Source: Phycomyces blakesleeanus NRRL 1555(-) (Eukaryota > Mucoromycota > Mucoromycetes > Mucorales > Phycomycetaceae). From it: a stretch of 64,000 nt of DNA. Both the position numbers and the translations under genes were made by a program. The notes beneath the pieces are model-generated. The model worked only from the letters and a program-made list of their open reading frames with translations. It did no database searches and was not told where the DNA came from. This document shows positions 10,418 to 21,782 of the stretch, piece by piece. The stretch's first letter is position 1; each line of letters opens with the position of its first letter. The stretch lies in assembly GCF_001638985.1 (NCBI RefSeq), contig NW_017265163.1, forward strand, positions 62,001-126,000, written 5' to 3'.

Positions 10418-13400
10418 TTATGTGACTACTTTTCTAGGCAGTGGAATAACCAGGTGCTTTTGCGTCCCACTCTGCATTTTATGCGTAGTCAACACAAAGC
10501 ACAAATGCAGACGATGCACTGGAACAATGCACGAAGCATCTTCTTCCATAAATCCCTTGTCCCACAACTGCAGACCTTGATCAGCTAATGGCTGATGACT
10601 ACTTGAATGGTAGGCAGGAAACCATTTAATGAATGCGAACGTTGACACTCTTTTGACTCCACCGATCTTGATGGTATGAGTAAATAAATACTCTATTTGA
10701 CCAGGGAATTCAGATACATCGTCATTTGTTCTCTCAAGAAACAATACCCTCACAAAAGACCCGCACTTCTTCTTTTCACCACTGCAGTACTCTTGCCCCA
10801 GCAACGAAATCTTCTTCACCTTTTGAATCCGATTGTTCACAAATACATCCTCACCAATTGGGATTCTCCCTACCACACAGAAGGAAACACTTGTACTCCG
10901 GTAAGCCTTGACATAGAATTCAAATAACCACTGATAGTGATCATCCTTCATCATAGTCAAAGGCTGCAACTTGATTGGCAATGTGGTCGGGGGCAAGGCC
11001 TCACTTCCGGTGACATTGTACCATGGATTTGTAGCAGCTTGCTGGAACATTGCTAAGCTAAATGGCAACGCAGGAGGGTGGCCAGCATCCAAATTCAAGG
11101 GAGAAGAGCTGTCGGAATTTGATTTTACTTGGGCAATCCCCTCAAGGAACTCTATCAGTGGTGATGAAAGATTGGTAGAATACGCTCGAAGAAAGCTACC
11201 AATGAATGCTTTCTCCAGGAAGACTCTCATGAAGGTGACCTCAAGACCATTGCGATGGTTCGTCTTGATGTTCTTCAACTTGCCGTTGTATCTCTCGAAG
11301 CTATACAGCCAGAATGCATATACCGGACCAAAATTAAGCATTGACTCGCGCAAGTGCATATGCAAGTGCATATTTGGCGTGATGCTGCTCTCTCCATAAA
11401 GAGTCTCCCACTCTTTTCCGAATTCTCTAAGGAGCTGGTGTGCGCTGTCAATTTCTGAATATGTGACTGAAGGACCGGTCAACTTTTGGCATGTTTTTAC
11501 AAAGAGAGTCCAGTTTTTGTAGTCGTCTTCAGGCAAAGCGTCTTTTAGTACCACCAACGAATAAATCAGACACCACGATCGCCACTCGTCTGCCTTTGTA
11601 TACGGGAAACCAGATTCGATCTTTGTTGATAAAACGGCATACCCGGGAGGAACAAGAATACCATTGGCAAGATGTTGCATACGGATGAGAACAGCAGTTG
11701 GGAGATACCTCAGGTCTTTCCAAACACTGATCATACGCTTTGCTGTCCCAAGAAACAAATTGTGCATGGGATCAACAATCGTGCATCGGACGGGATCAAA
11801 GTAGTATAGGCAATGCAACTCGGAAAAATGGGTGCCATGCTGCTTCTCCAAAACAGCTCTCTCTGCATCAGATTCTGCGCAGAACCACATCTCAGCTTCG
11901 GTTGCATTTTCCTCTTTTGTTTGGGAGACCCAGTTCTCATGATTGAATCCAGAATAATTGATCTTACTTGTTCCAGCAACAACAGTGAAATGATGCTTGC
12001 ATACGTGACAGGCGTTTGTACTTGCAAATCCTGTAAATCCAGCAGTCTTTCTTGCAGCAGGTATGTCGCAAGCAACACACATAAGAGCAGCGCGGATACT
12101 AGTACCATTGGGGAACTCTGGAGTTTTCATAGTTATGCTGCCATATAACTCTACCAGCTCGTCTACCAGAGGTTCCAAGAAGTTGTTCATCTGGTCAATC
12201 TTTGCTTCCTTTGGACCAGGCATGATGCCAACAAGGATAATGTTTTCTGGCTTCATTCTTTCTTCCCTAGGCAGGTTGTTCATTGACAGGTACAAGGCCC
12301 CACTTGTATGGGTACAACCCTCAAACAGTTGAAATCAATCCACATTCAATGTCAACATCAAAGAACGGTTGTGATTCACAAAAGGCTCGTCATCTTCATC
12401 AAGGAGCTCAGACCACATTGCACCATCATAGACGTCCAACAAGATACTGTTTACGGTTTCCCTTGATCTCCATTGAACGATTTGATACTCGAATCCAGGT
12501 TTGGCAAAATGCTGTGCCAATGCATTCTTGAGCAAGTTATATGGGACAACCATGAGAGGGACGGGTCGATCAGCTTTGGTGTCAGAGAAAAGAGGATTTC
12601 CGCAGTATGTTGGTGGTGTGGTTGTGTATTTTTCGAATGTGCAATTTGGTTGGCGATTGCCTGGTAGGTAAATTGCAAAGCACTTGTTGCAGACGGTGTA
12701 TTTGACAATGCTTTTTGTCATGAAATTGAAGCCAGTCATAGTCTTTAATGCATCAATGGTGAGTGGGAGATCGGTATCCTTATCAAAGGCAACAAGAAGA
12801 TGGCGGAAGAATTTCAACATAGCAGTTCCACCTGCTTGAACCAAGTAAAACGCCTGAAAAATAATGCCAAATAGAGCCATGAATTGGCTTATTTGAGACA
12901 TTTCATGAATTTTCAAAGAAGCAACTACAAAGGCAAGTATTTCTGTTAATTATTTGTAACACAATTTATGTATATTTCTTTTTTAAATGTATGCATACCA
13001 GAAGCAACCATGTCTTCAAAATCTTCAACACTGGCAACCTCAACTTCGCTCTCATCTTCAGACTCATCACTTGAATCAGGATCGTCATTGTCAGAAGCCA
13101 ATGATGTTGTCTCGACATCAGACTCTTCGAATTGAAAAATCTCGTCTTCTCTCAAAAAAGGTACACTCTGTACAGTAGTTTCGGCTGATACAATAGAATA
13201 ATTGTCTTCATCTATAGTAAAACCAGACTATTAGCTATCTAAATTATGATTTATTAAAAAGAAATTTTATACTCACAATCAATCGATGTTTCAGATACAT
13301 CTACCATCTCAACGTCTGTCTCTTCTTTGACAACTTCTGTATTAACTGATAATTAACAAAAAAAAATATTAGATTACAATTTATCCAGTAATGCGCGTTC

Positions 13401-13566
13401 TACTCAAATGTCATTTACCTCGATTTTTTGGGCCAATGTCTAATAACTTATCAGCATTATTATGACGCTTAAAGGTCTGTGCATTTTGCAAAATTCCGCT
13501 AATTGCATTTTTGGTATATGATGAACATGTACACATAACAGTGTAGGTTTTAGTTGTAGAATTCAT
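10418..13566 (-). CDS. Tnp2-type CACTA transposase of E1 (one nonsense codon)
   Basis: The model is exons 13566-13419 (MNSTTKTYTV, short Cys motif), 13345-13277 and 13211-12999 (both acidic), then one long exon 12924-10418 of about 835 codons. Landmarks in the long exon are a C-x2-C pair (CNKCFAIYLPG), the DVYDGAMW motif, NNLPREERMKPENIILVG, a Cys pair in NACHVCKHHF, DPMHNLFLGTAKRMISVW, and PNMHLHMHLRE followed by FERYNGKLKN. These are shared with the copies at 52 kb and 62 kb and are typical of Tnp2-family transposases. One TGA at 12335-12337 breaks the frame where the sister copies have Trp (DWFQ). Otherwise the gene is complete to PLPRKVVT. It converges with the smaller gene at 8739-9808. 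Confidence 0.88.
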
Positions 13567-14378
13567 AACAGTAAGAATAATATTAATAATAATAAAATAA
13601 TAAAGAGGTGTATACTATATTTTATTTTCATCTTTTATATATCTCTTATTTTTGTCATTAATAATGAGTTGATATATCTTGTTCACTATGTCATTGACTA
13701 CATTGAGCTTACCGCCTCTATTAGTAAGAATTACAAATGGATTTTGATACAGCGATCTTTTCTTAAAAAAAGTGTGCCTGATTATTAATGGGGCTTCAAT
13801 TTAATAATCACTGATATAATGACGTAGTTTCTCTCTTTCGCGTTTTTTTAACATGACATCAATTCTCGCTCATTTTGGCAAGTGGCCTTTTTTGGATTTT
13901 CTTTTTCTTGTATTTTTTATGACATCAATTCTTGCTCTTTTTTTCAATTTTTTGATATACTTTCTTATTAAAAATAAGTCATATATCATATATTATTATA
14001 TTCTAATAAAAATTGGTATTTTTTGCGATGCAATAAAAATATTATTGAGTCTAAATTAGGTGCATCTGTAACAACAAGTTTTTCCTTCCAGAAAAATAAT
14101 TAAATACTACATTTAACATTTAATATTTTATTTTTATTTTTTATTTTTCTGCCAAGTCAATCGAAACATATATTTTTTAAGACAATTGTGCGATTTATTG
14201 CCTAATTAATAAATATTTGTGTTTGTATTTGTGTTTATTTAATATAATCAGAAAAAATTGCGAATTCTCATCTCAAGAAAAAAATATATTGAAAAACGAT
14301 AGTGTTTGAAATATTTTTCCAAATTTTGCCAAAATTCAAAAAATAAAATTTGACCAAATCCACTCTCCTTTTGCAGTG

Positions 14379-16622
14379 AGGTGGTGGGCACAGCAACAGT
14401 GGTTCTCTGCTTCTTCTTCATTGCAATCCATTCTCCATCTTCTAGAAAGATTGGATGGATCCAGTTCCATCCACAGTCCACGCTCCTGAAGGATCCACTG
14501 GACACTAACAAATTGTCTCTTCTCTACCGGCCCCTTTCCTTCCCTTCCAGCTTCAAAAACTGTCTCATAAAACCATTGAGGGATGATACGTCCATCCCTC
14601 AAAAATGTTGTATCTTTGAAAATGACCTTGTCATTTTCAGAAACGACCTTTGGCTTTAGAACCATGCGGGTGGCAACCAAGGCATCTGTGGCATATGCTT
14701 TGTGGTTGCTGCTTTGGTCGAAAATAAAGACACCAGTGCATCCCTTGTGCAAGCTTTCAAACAGAGGGATAGCATGATTCTTCAGCTGGTCAAGCATGTC
14801 TTCTCTTGTCCAGTAACTGTCATATGCTGCCCCAACGTTAAATATTCTGTGGGAGACCCATCCCTTCACTTGCATAATGTCATGACAAGCACACTGAAAC
14901 TCGCTGACCATCAGAGATCTTCCCTGGCCTTTTTTGCGGATGTGGCTTTCACCTTCCTCAAGCCACATGTCCACCTTTCCATCATGGGCATAAAAGGTGG
15001 ACTCGTCATGGGTCACCATAACCAGCTTTTTCTGGTTCTTCAAAAGAATAGGGGTCACCTCAATTTCTTCATCTTCCCCAGTAAAGTCTGACATACATTG
15101 TTTGTATCCCATCATTCGTGTTGCCCAAGCATGGCGATACAGAACTGTTGTAAATGAGTATTGACTACTGCTGTAATTGAGAATAAGTCTGAAGGAAATA
15201 ATATAAGGCCTCAGCTATTCCAGTCAAAGGTGTCTACCAATTACTTTATTATATAACACACAGGTTTAGCATGCATGATAGTGATTATATTTCATATGAT
15301 GATATTACCATAATATGGGATACATCAGTGGATTATTATAAGCATAATTATAACTCATAAACACATTTACTTTCGATGTTAGTACTTCATTGGGACTACA
15401 CACATTTATATAATTAATCATACATTAATTATCCCAAGATCACGTTGCTCTGATTAAGACTCAGATAGGATCGATTACCTGACCCCAGTCATATAATTTT
15501 CCCAATCCAAAATAATATAAATAGCAGTAGTAGTTCAGTGTAGGAACCTGGTCAAACTTTGATACAAAATCTTTTCTCAATAAACAAAACCTACACAAGT
15601 TCTCACGAATCTTCGTTCCTAATCTCAAATCTTCAATTCTTCCTCTTGAAAACTTCTTCAACTTCAACTACCACAACAAGAACAACATCTTGGCTTTTGT
15701 GTCCATTGTAATATACGTCCTGGTTGTTCTTGCAGTGGACATACCCCCAAGCTCTCATGCATTTTCATGCTGTGCTTATGGCCACGTTGCCTTTTACACC
15801 AAGGCATGATGGGAAAAGCATTTCATTGAGATACTTTTTCAAATCCACAACAGTTCGTCTTTCTGCTTTTTGAGCACAAAGCCAAACGATTGCTTTCTTT
15901 TAAGGTTTTCATTGTCTACAATTGAAGACTGCTTGGCATGCTTGCCCTGTTGATGTTCAGAAATTTTGCCAAGCTGAAGAAATTCTTTGACCCAACTGCA
16001 GACAGCCTCTTCATGGTACTTGGAAGGTGTTGTCCAAAAAATCTCTGCTGCTTTTTCAGATGCCTCGATTTTCTTGCAATTGTTCAAGAGGCGTCAGAAA
16101 TACTCTTTCACAACAATGTGTTTGCTTACTTCAAACAAAGCAAACTTGCCCAACTCGCTATCTGAACTGACTGGAGGCTTTATCATCTCAGAGATTTTCT
16201 CACAAGCTTCACGAATCTCTTCAAGTTCCTCATCTTTTGATTGCTTGTATACAGTTAATTCTTCTGTTACAGGCGAAACTGGTGCAACAGGAACCGAGAA
16301 ACTGAAATCAGCAAGCGTTCTGACCTTCTTGTCTTTATTTGCCTCAAGTTCTTCTTTCATTTTTCTCTTGTTGCATATAATCAATGATCTCGAGTCTCCT
16401 CTGTAGAGTCCATGCAAATTTTTTCCTGCGTCTGGTCTTCATGTCAGAAAGCTATTATAGTACACAGCAATCATCATATCTGTATCTAAAGCCAAGAGCT
16501 CCCAGTCATACTCTTCTACAGGTTGATCTTCAACAGGTTCCTTTTTCTCCAGCTTTCTTTTCTGTATCAATAGTAATAATTGGAGACTTGGTGCAGAATT
16601 TTCTGCCCCGTCTTCGAGCCAT
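14379..16622 (-). pseudogene. Fungal DDE transposase remnant, truncated by E1
   Basis: The start at 16622 gives MARRRGRKF. The frame then breaks several times before a long open stretch ending at 14379. Diagnostic segments are THDESTFYAHDGK (first catalytic Asp), KGQGRSLMVSEF and FDQSSNHKAYATDALVA (second Asp). The third acidic residue and the rest of the C-terminus are missing: homology stops at CCCAHHL, where the E1 terminus begins. The upstream segment 15839-16417 is a mix of helical Lys/Glu-rich pieces with frameshifts. The family is common in fungi and belongs to the wider IS630/Tc1 DDE group by motif spacing. This copy is dead. Confidence 0.8.
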
Positions 16623-16929
16623 TTTAAAAGTAAGGATAGAGCAAGTATTTTTATGACCGATTTTTAAGAATTTGTTTTGGTAAAAGTAAAAGAAATGTTT
16701 TCAGGACAGTCTTGATAGACAGCTGTCACCTCCAAAAACGTGGTTTATACTCCGCATGTTACACATAATTACTAATTTAGAATATATAATTCTCTACATT
16801 TGCCTTGATATGCCATCAGAGATGTAGATTCAAGTCTCAATATTTCTCTTCCCCTGCTATTAAATTGAAATACCACACTTTTTCAAAAGTCAAAAACTTT
16901 GTCATAAATGTCACTACAAACAAGCTGCT

Positions 16930-17631
16930 CACACAGTTCTTTTCAGAAACACTTTCTCCGTGTCCATGAGCAACAGTTTTTTTGTATTGACATTTCCAGC
17001 AAAGTTTTTGCCTTTTGAAAAAAATCGGAGTCCAATAATTCTTCCTGATTATAAGAAAAGTACACTATATCATGTTGTTTGAAGCACCCACATCAAGGTC
17101 ATTCTGACTCAATAGTCTCTTGAACGTCAACACTATCTGGTCTCACCATTCACCTCTTAACTGCATGTTAGGCATGTCAACCAAGCTCATGTAGTTGGGT
17201 TTAATGACTTTATTCAACAAGATGACAATTGACTGGTGATCCCAAGAAATGTTGACTTGGCTGGGAACTTGTGCTTGAGTACCAGTCTCATCTCAGTCAA
17301 CAACACTGCCACCACGACCACCATGACCACCGGGACTACCATAGCCACCACGGCCACGATCACCACCTATTTCACTTGAGCCAGGGGTAGTGACAGAGAT
17401 AGTGACATGCTCTTCCTGAGCAGGGCTCACACAAGTTATTTCCGAATCACCGTCAATGAGAAGGGAAAGGCCGGAATAGGCAATAGCTGCTGTATCATTG
17501 ACTGATGATACAGCGCTGGTAGGGTTGAGACGGGTTGTTGTTGTTGTTGCTGTTGTTGTTGTTGTTGTTGTTGTTGCTATTGTTGTTGCTGTTGCTGTTG
17601 CTGTTGGAAGTATTATCAAACTCCAATACAA
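16930..17631 (-). pseudogene. Possible Myb/SANT-like protein remnant with poly-Thr and Gly-rich parts
   Basis: On the minus strand an open frame from 17631 begins with a Thr-rich tract from the GTT microsatellite and ends in a Gly/Arg-rich segment (RGRGGYGSPGGHGGRGG) at 17293. The frame downstream, with two stops, reads SWDHQSIVILLNKVIKPNY and then TFKRLLSQNDLDV. The spacing of Trp, Leu and Tyr is like that of a Myb/SANT-like domain found in several transposon families. After that comes a Cys pair, CWKCQ. I cannot assign an element. It could also be the worn end of a host gene. Confidence 0.35.
17536..17604. repeat. GTT-rich microsatellite
   Basis: A run of GTT units interrupted by GCT and ATT units spans about 70 bases. 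On the minus strand it encodes a Thr/Ala tract in the open frame described nearby. It is prone to length change. Confidence 0.9.
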
Positions 17632-17984
17632 GGTAGCCAGGGAGGTTTTCTTGTCTTATAGTTATTTTAAATTGAAGGTTTTTAGTTTGTAGAGCTGGAA
17701 AAGGTAAGTAAATACTACTTGGTTTATTTAATCGCTTTTATACATCAAATTTATGTTTTTAAAAACCCAAAATTAAAAAATAAATTAAAATCCAAAAAAG
17801 GAGGGCTGGTAGTTTAGATTTCTTTTTTTGTGATCCAGGAAATCTGCCTTGAACATGTTTTCAAAATAAAATTAGTCGGCATCCGTTTCCTTTTTTAGAT
17901 TTTGTTCTCTTTTGGGATCCAGATTATGTCATAGTATCGATTTGTTTGAAATAAAAAACACTGCTTAAATTCTTGATGCCAATA

Positions 17985-18111
17985 AATTTATGGGTGGTGG
18001 CGAGCACCTAATGCTTATTCTATAAAAAAATCCTGTACTACAAATTTGGGTTTTCTATTCATAGAATTTTACATCCCATCACGTATGGGAATTGGACATT
18101 TTTTTACAGTG
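17985..18111 (-). mobile_element. Isolated CACTA terminus of the E5 family
   Basis: The right end at 18111 reads, on the minus strand, CACTGTAAAAAAATGTCC. The next 100 bases inward match the left end of E5 at 51823 almost throughout (shared CCCATACGTGAT, then AAACCCAAATTTGTAGT and AGAATAAGCATT). It marks where an E5-like element ended inside the Ty3 gag region to its right. I find no genes of that element here. A partner left end is not certain, so this may be a deleted element. Confidence 0.75.
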
Positions 18112-19532
18112 TTACTCGCTCGCATCTTTCTGTAGTCATATGGATAGCTATAGGTGGTATCATCACTATTGTATTCCCCTACATTAGAAAAGTCTGATTT
18201 GCCTGAACCAAAAGAGCTATCATTTGATAGATAGTCACTTCTTTCAGATCAAGAATCATCAAAATACTTGTCCAAAGAGTCTTCATTGGCTTCTGCAGTC
18301 CCCAAAATGGCATGTACCCAATTTACAACGACTTCTGGTTTCTTGGTTTTACGTGCATACAGATATCTTAATCCATCGCAAATATTGTGATCACTGGATT
18401 TGTCTAAAGAAATCTAATCCACTAAGGTAAGATCAGCATCTATTTCTTGAAATCACTTCCAAATATCTTTTTTGGCTAGATTTATTGGAAGTTTTCTTGG
18501 CGGATTTCTTGTACATTTGATTTTCTTTATGACTACGCCCAAACTGTTACCAACTTGTTGGATGTCTTCTATTGGTACCTGGAAAATCGATTGTTCTGGA
18601 AACTCAGGTTCTTCTTTGGTGCGTTTATGTTCTCTTTTCCCTGGTTTTTCAGATAATGATCTCTTCTCTGCATTAAAAACTTGAACGGCCTCCACAAGAT
18701 TTACAGGACTTGGTCTTAATTGAGTATGAGGAATTAAATTTTGAGAATCAGCAGTACTCTCTTTTACTGCTGGTTGTTGTGGATACTGGGGAGACATATA
18801 ATCTTCTGAACTACATGTCCAGCATTTTCCATGGGGTTTATTAGTCGATGGCAGAAAAACAGACTTGGATTTGGGTTGTTCAATTATATGAACCTTTAGA
18901 GTATGGAATTTTTTGACTAAATCACGGAGAGTCAAGGCCTTGCTAATGGTACTGCAACCAGATTTGGAACCAACGCTTGATCTTTCAACTTAATCATTAC
19001 GATATTTGGTTTTTATCAGCTCCAGTTTTTGTGCTTTTTCTGCTACGGTCTTAAAATCAACAGTTAAATTGTCATGTTGCTCCAACTCATAAGCAATTTG
19101 AGGATCAATTGCCTGCAAAAAACTATGGACCTTGAAAGATTCACTGTCTGCCTTGACAGATGAGAATAGTTTCCGAAGCTTATAGACAACATTGTCTATA
19201 GTTTCTCCAGGTTGTTGACAGGTGTTCTGGATTTCTTTTCAGCAAACATTATCCAATTGACAAGAAGCAAACTGATTCATAAAGGCATCAGTAAATTCCT
19301 TCCATATATGCGTTTGGTCTTCGATGCTGTTCCACCAAACTTTGGCTAGTCCATAAAGGTAAGAGGTAGCAACCACAAAAGCATCTTTGTCTGACATATT
19401 GACTGCTTTACAGACACAGTCTACACTCTTAAGCCAAGTGGTAGGCTTTTTACCTTGTTTGTTACCATAAAATGGCTTTGGATTTGCAATGAACTTGGTA
19501 AGGCTGATTTGATTCTTTTTGTCTTCAGGCAT
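18112..19532 (-). pseudogene. Ty3-type retrotransposon gag remnant
   Basis: The start at 19532 gives MPEDKKNQISLTKF. The first 100 residues show the capsid-like pattern of retrotransposon gag: WLKSVDCVCKAVNM, AKVWWNSIEDQ and WKEFTDAFMNQF. A stop after DNVC breaks the frame, which then continues (GETIDNVVYKLRKLF, DFKTVAEKAQKLELI). Near 18783-18833 sits a nucleocapsid zinc knuckle that has lost two ligands: CWTCSSEDYMSPQYP has Tyr where His and the last Cys are expected. The frame goes on with more stops to 18112, where a CACTA terminus cuts it. Protease, reverse transcriptase and integrase are not present. The LTR-like repeat R2 begins about 80 bases upstream. Confidence 0.8.
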
Positions 19533-19612
19533 TGTTGAAAAAATAAAATAAATGGCATGACAGACTAATAGGGATACAATAAATTGTTCAAATCTCACTC
19601 TCTTCACTAATT

Positions 19613-20375
19613 TGATGTATGTGGTGCTTGTATTTGTGGTAAATGTTGACAGATAATATATTATTACTGTTTTTCAAGGTTTGTATGGGTTTGTAGATGT
19701 GAAATAATGTCTCTTTTCCAAAAGAAAGAAAAACACAAACTCAAAAGAGAATGTAGAATTAAAGATAATAAAATTAATAAAAGAAAAATAAGAGAATAAC
19801 AGTATTATTGATCAATCTTGATAGACTTGACTCAATGTACTTGGATAATCAAACAAGTAAAATATCAACAGCATTAAATATTAAGAGAACTTGTTGTCAG
19901 AATAAGACAAAAAAAATCAATGTTTATTAAATACAAGTATTGCAATATTTATAGTTTTGTAATTGACTTATTAAATAATTAAATAAATAAAATTATAAAA
20001 AAAATTATAATAAAAGTTATATAATTGACAATCTATTAAATGTGTTTTGTTCTTTACTATCATTAAGTACAAATAAAATAATATAATTATTAAGTCATAA
20101 TAATGAAGATAATTATGCTTGTAAGAATATATAACAATAATAAAAATAATATTAATTCTAAGTTGATTCTTTCAGTTAAATATAGTGAGAAAATAAGATA
20201 CAATATGTGTTTGCCTGAAGTTATTGTTGACAGAATGATGTCTTTTCATTGTACTTATTAGTGTTTTGCTCTATGAATAGAAAAATTGCTTTCTATTCAG
20301 TCTCAACCACTGTCGAAAAATCCAAAAAAATAATAATAAAATATAATTTTCTAGAATTACTGTGGTATACACACC
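19613..20375 (-). repeat. Repeat R2, probable 5' LTR of the gag element
   Basis: It matches 48106-48850 over its full length, 25515-25911 in inverted orientation, and 962-1175 in part. It lies directly upstream of gag on the minus strand, so an LTR role is reasonable. Copies without any gag nearby would then be solo LTRs. The start on the minus strand is near GTAATTCTAGAAAATTATA and the end near CAAGCACCACATACA. I could not confirm a target duplication or a primer site. Confidence 0.55.
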
Positions 20376-20751
20376 ACAAATGAGTGAAAAACAGACCCCA
20401 CAACCAAACACTAGTTCCTTCTTGCTAATGAATCTGGCAAGTTAACAATCTCCAGAACTGTTACACACCAGACACACGTATACTACACACTCATACAGTG
20501 TAAATCAACCATTGCATAACAAGGATTTGAATTATAGGGATTTGAATAGTAGCAGATATAAACAATATTATTTTTGTCTCTTTAATAAATAATACTCTCA
20601 CAGTATCTACTTTTCCCATTATTGAGATACTAACCCATAAACAATCCCAAATACCTCAATTACAAAGAATTCTATTGTCACCGCACTGCCGGACAACCGA
20701 AATTTGTAAACAGCTTCAATATTATACAATACCTTGTGTCCATGTATATAT

Positions 20752-20823
20752 GGGGATGTGATGTAGTGGTATCATATTCGCTTTGCATGCGAAAGGCCCC
20801 GGGTTCGAACCCCGGCGTCTCCA
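20752..20823 (+). tRNA. tRNA-Ala (anticodon TGC)
   Basis: The acceptor GGGGATG pairs with CGTCTCC (two G-T pairs). The anticodon stem TTCGC/GCGAA closes the loop TTTGCAT with anticodon TGC at 20784-20786. The T arm is CCGGG TTCGAAC CCCGG. The discriminator is A and there is no intron. An LTR-A fragment starts 6 bases downstream. A short minus-strand ORF across it (METPGFEPGAFR) is a translation artefact of the tRNA. Confidence 0.95.
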
Positions 20824-20828
20824 TCTTT

Positions 20829-21101
20829 TGTCGTTTCCGATCTGGGTTGGTCTTCCTTTTACTGTCGGACATTATTTTGATGAATCCGTAAAATCTGAAG
20901 ATAGTTAACCGCAGTACTTCTTTATGCGCAGTATTAGTTTAGAAAACTATATAAGACAATTCAATTCATATCAATAAAAAGTATCTTTTATCCTCTCTTT
21001 GATTTTACGTATACTCCTTGATCCCCAGTGGGTTTGACCTTTTGACTTTGTTATAGTAAAAGGAAGACCAACCCAGATCGGGAACAACATTACTATAACA
21101 G
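20829..21101 (-). repeat. LTR-A fragment interrupted by a younger LTR-A copy
   Basis: Bases 20829-20862 are the minus-strand LTR-A end (TGTCGTTTCCGATCTGGG to TTTTAC). The sequence resumes after the nested copy at 21090 with TTACTATAACA. The 4 bases TTAC are duplicated at the insertion point. Past 21101 it no longer follows the LTR-A consensus and joins another LTR-like sequence. Confidence 0.8.
20863..21089 (+). repeat. Solo LTR-A, nested, with internal deletion
   Basis: It runs from TGTCGGACATTATTTTGATG to GGGAACAACA on the plus strand, with TATATAAGAC and AATAAA signals. It is flanked by TTAC on both sides (20859-20862 and 21090-21093). It is shorter than the 362-base copy at 22001 because part of the GCAGTA-rich 5' region is missing. 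Confidence 0.88.
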
Positions 21102-21102
21102 T

Positions 21103-21782
21103 TGTCATTCCTGATCTAGGCTATCTTCCAATTCACTGTAAACGTAACCGAATTGGTCAAGCTTTAATAACACAGGAGTGAGCAAATAAGAGAGAGGATA
21201 AAAAGATGATTTTTATTATTTGATTTGGGTTATCTTATATAGTTTTTGAAATGATTATTCATCTTTGACTACACTCAAGTAGTATCTAGTAATATTACAA
21301 ATTATTATAAACTGATTACAAATTTCTAAAATTATAAACTAATAAATAATCATTCTAATATCAAGTCTCGATCTGGTATTTCTTTTCTAGCACTTGTAAC
21401 TAAGTCGCAGAATCAATACCACTGGGGATCATCAAGTTTATGAATAGTTTTTAGATAAGAATAAAGATGCCTTTTATTAAATGTATTTCTTGACTATTTA
21501 TACAAAATGATAATTGATTTCTGGCTAAAAGAATAGCTACAATAATATGTCTTAGATGCTTGTTGTCCAGTAATATCTTCTACAAGTATATTCACCATCT
21601 TAAACATCTAAAACATATATGAAAGACCAATTGGCAAAGTCAAGATCTTTTACCCTAAAAAGTCAACCATTACTGGTTGCTTGTAAATCCCGATTTTGGT
21701 TACTGATGTCAACTCTGACACTAATTCCTGCTTTTTTTGAAATAACAAGTCACTAGAACTTGTATCACAAAAATTAAGCACG
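21103..21782 (-). repeat. Degenerate LTR-like sequence related to LTR-A
   Basis: From 21103 the sequence TGTCATTCCTGATCTAGG resembles the LTR-A end but then diverges, keeping an AGGATAAAAAGATGATTTTTATT block and a TCTTATATAG TATA-like motif. A second worn piece at about 21418-21500 has ACCACTGGGGATCATCAAG. These are probably relatives of LTR-A. Nothing coding is seen up to 21782. Confidence 0.5.

Larger units (their letters stand above)
6811..14378. mobile_element. CACTA element E1
   Basis: The left terminus reads CACTGCAAAAAGAGGGCC. The right terminus, on the minus strand, reads CACTGCAAAAGGAGAG. About 14 of the first 16 positions agree. Both flanking genes (integrase on the left, DDE transposase on the right) are broken exactly at these points, and the inside holds the usual convergent pair of CACTA genes. 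The weak point is the target duplication: TAC flanks the left and AGG the right, so either end could belong to another element or the locus was rearranged. The span, about 7.6 kb, is like that of E3 and E5. Confidence 0.65.

Noticed and set aside
10697..12148. Several plus-strand ORFs of 60-140 codons
   Set aside because: They are antisense shadows of the E1 transposase exon and lack any independent support.
12335..12337. Stop codons in transposases as evidence of a variant genetic code
   Set aside because: TAA, TAG and TGA all occur at such breaks, sister copies have different sense residues there, and genes without internal stops end normally.
20678..20872. Minus-strand ORF containing METPGFEPGAFRMQSEYD
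   Set aside because: It is the reverse translation of the tRNA-Ala gene. Peptides of this kind are well-known annotation artefacts of tRNA loci.
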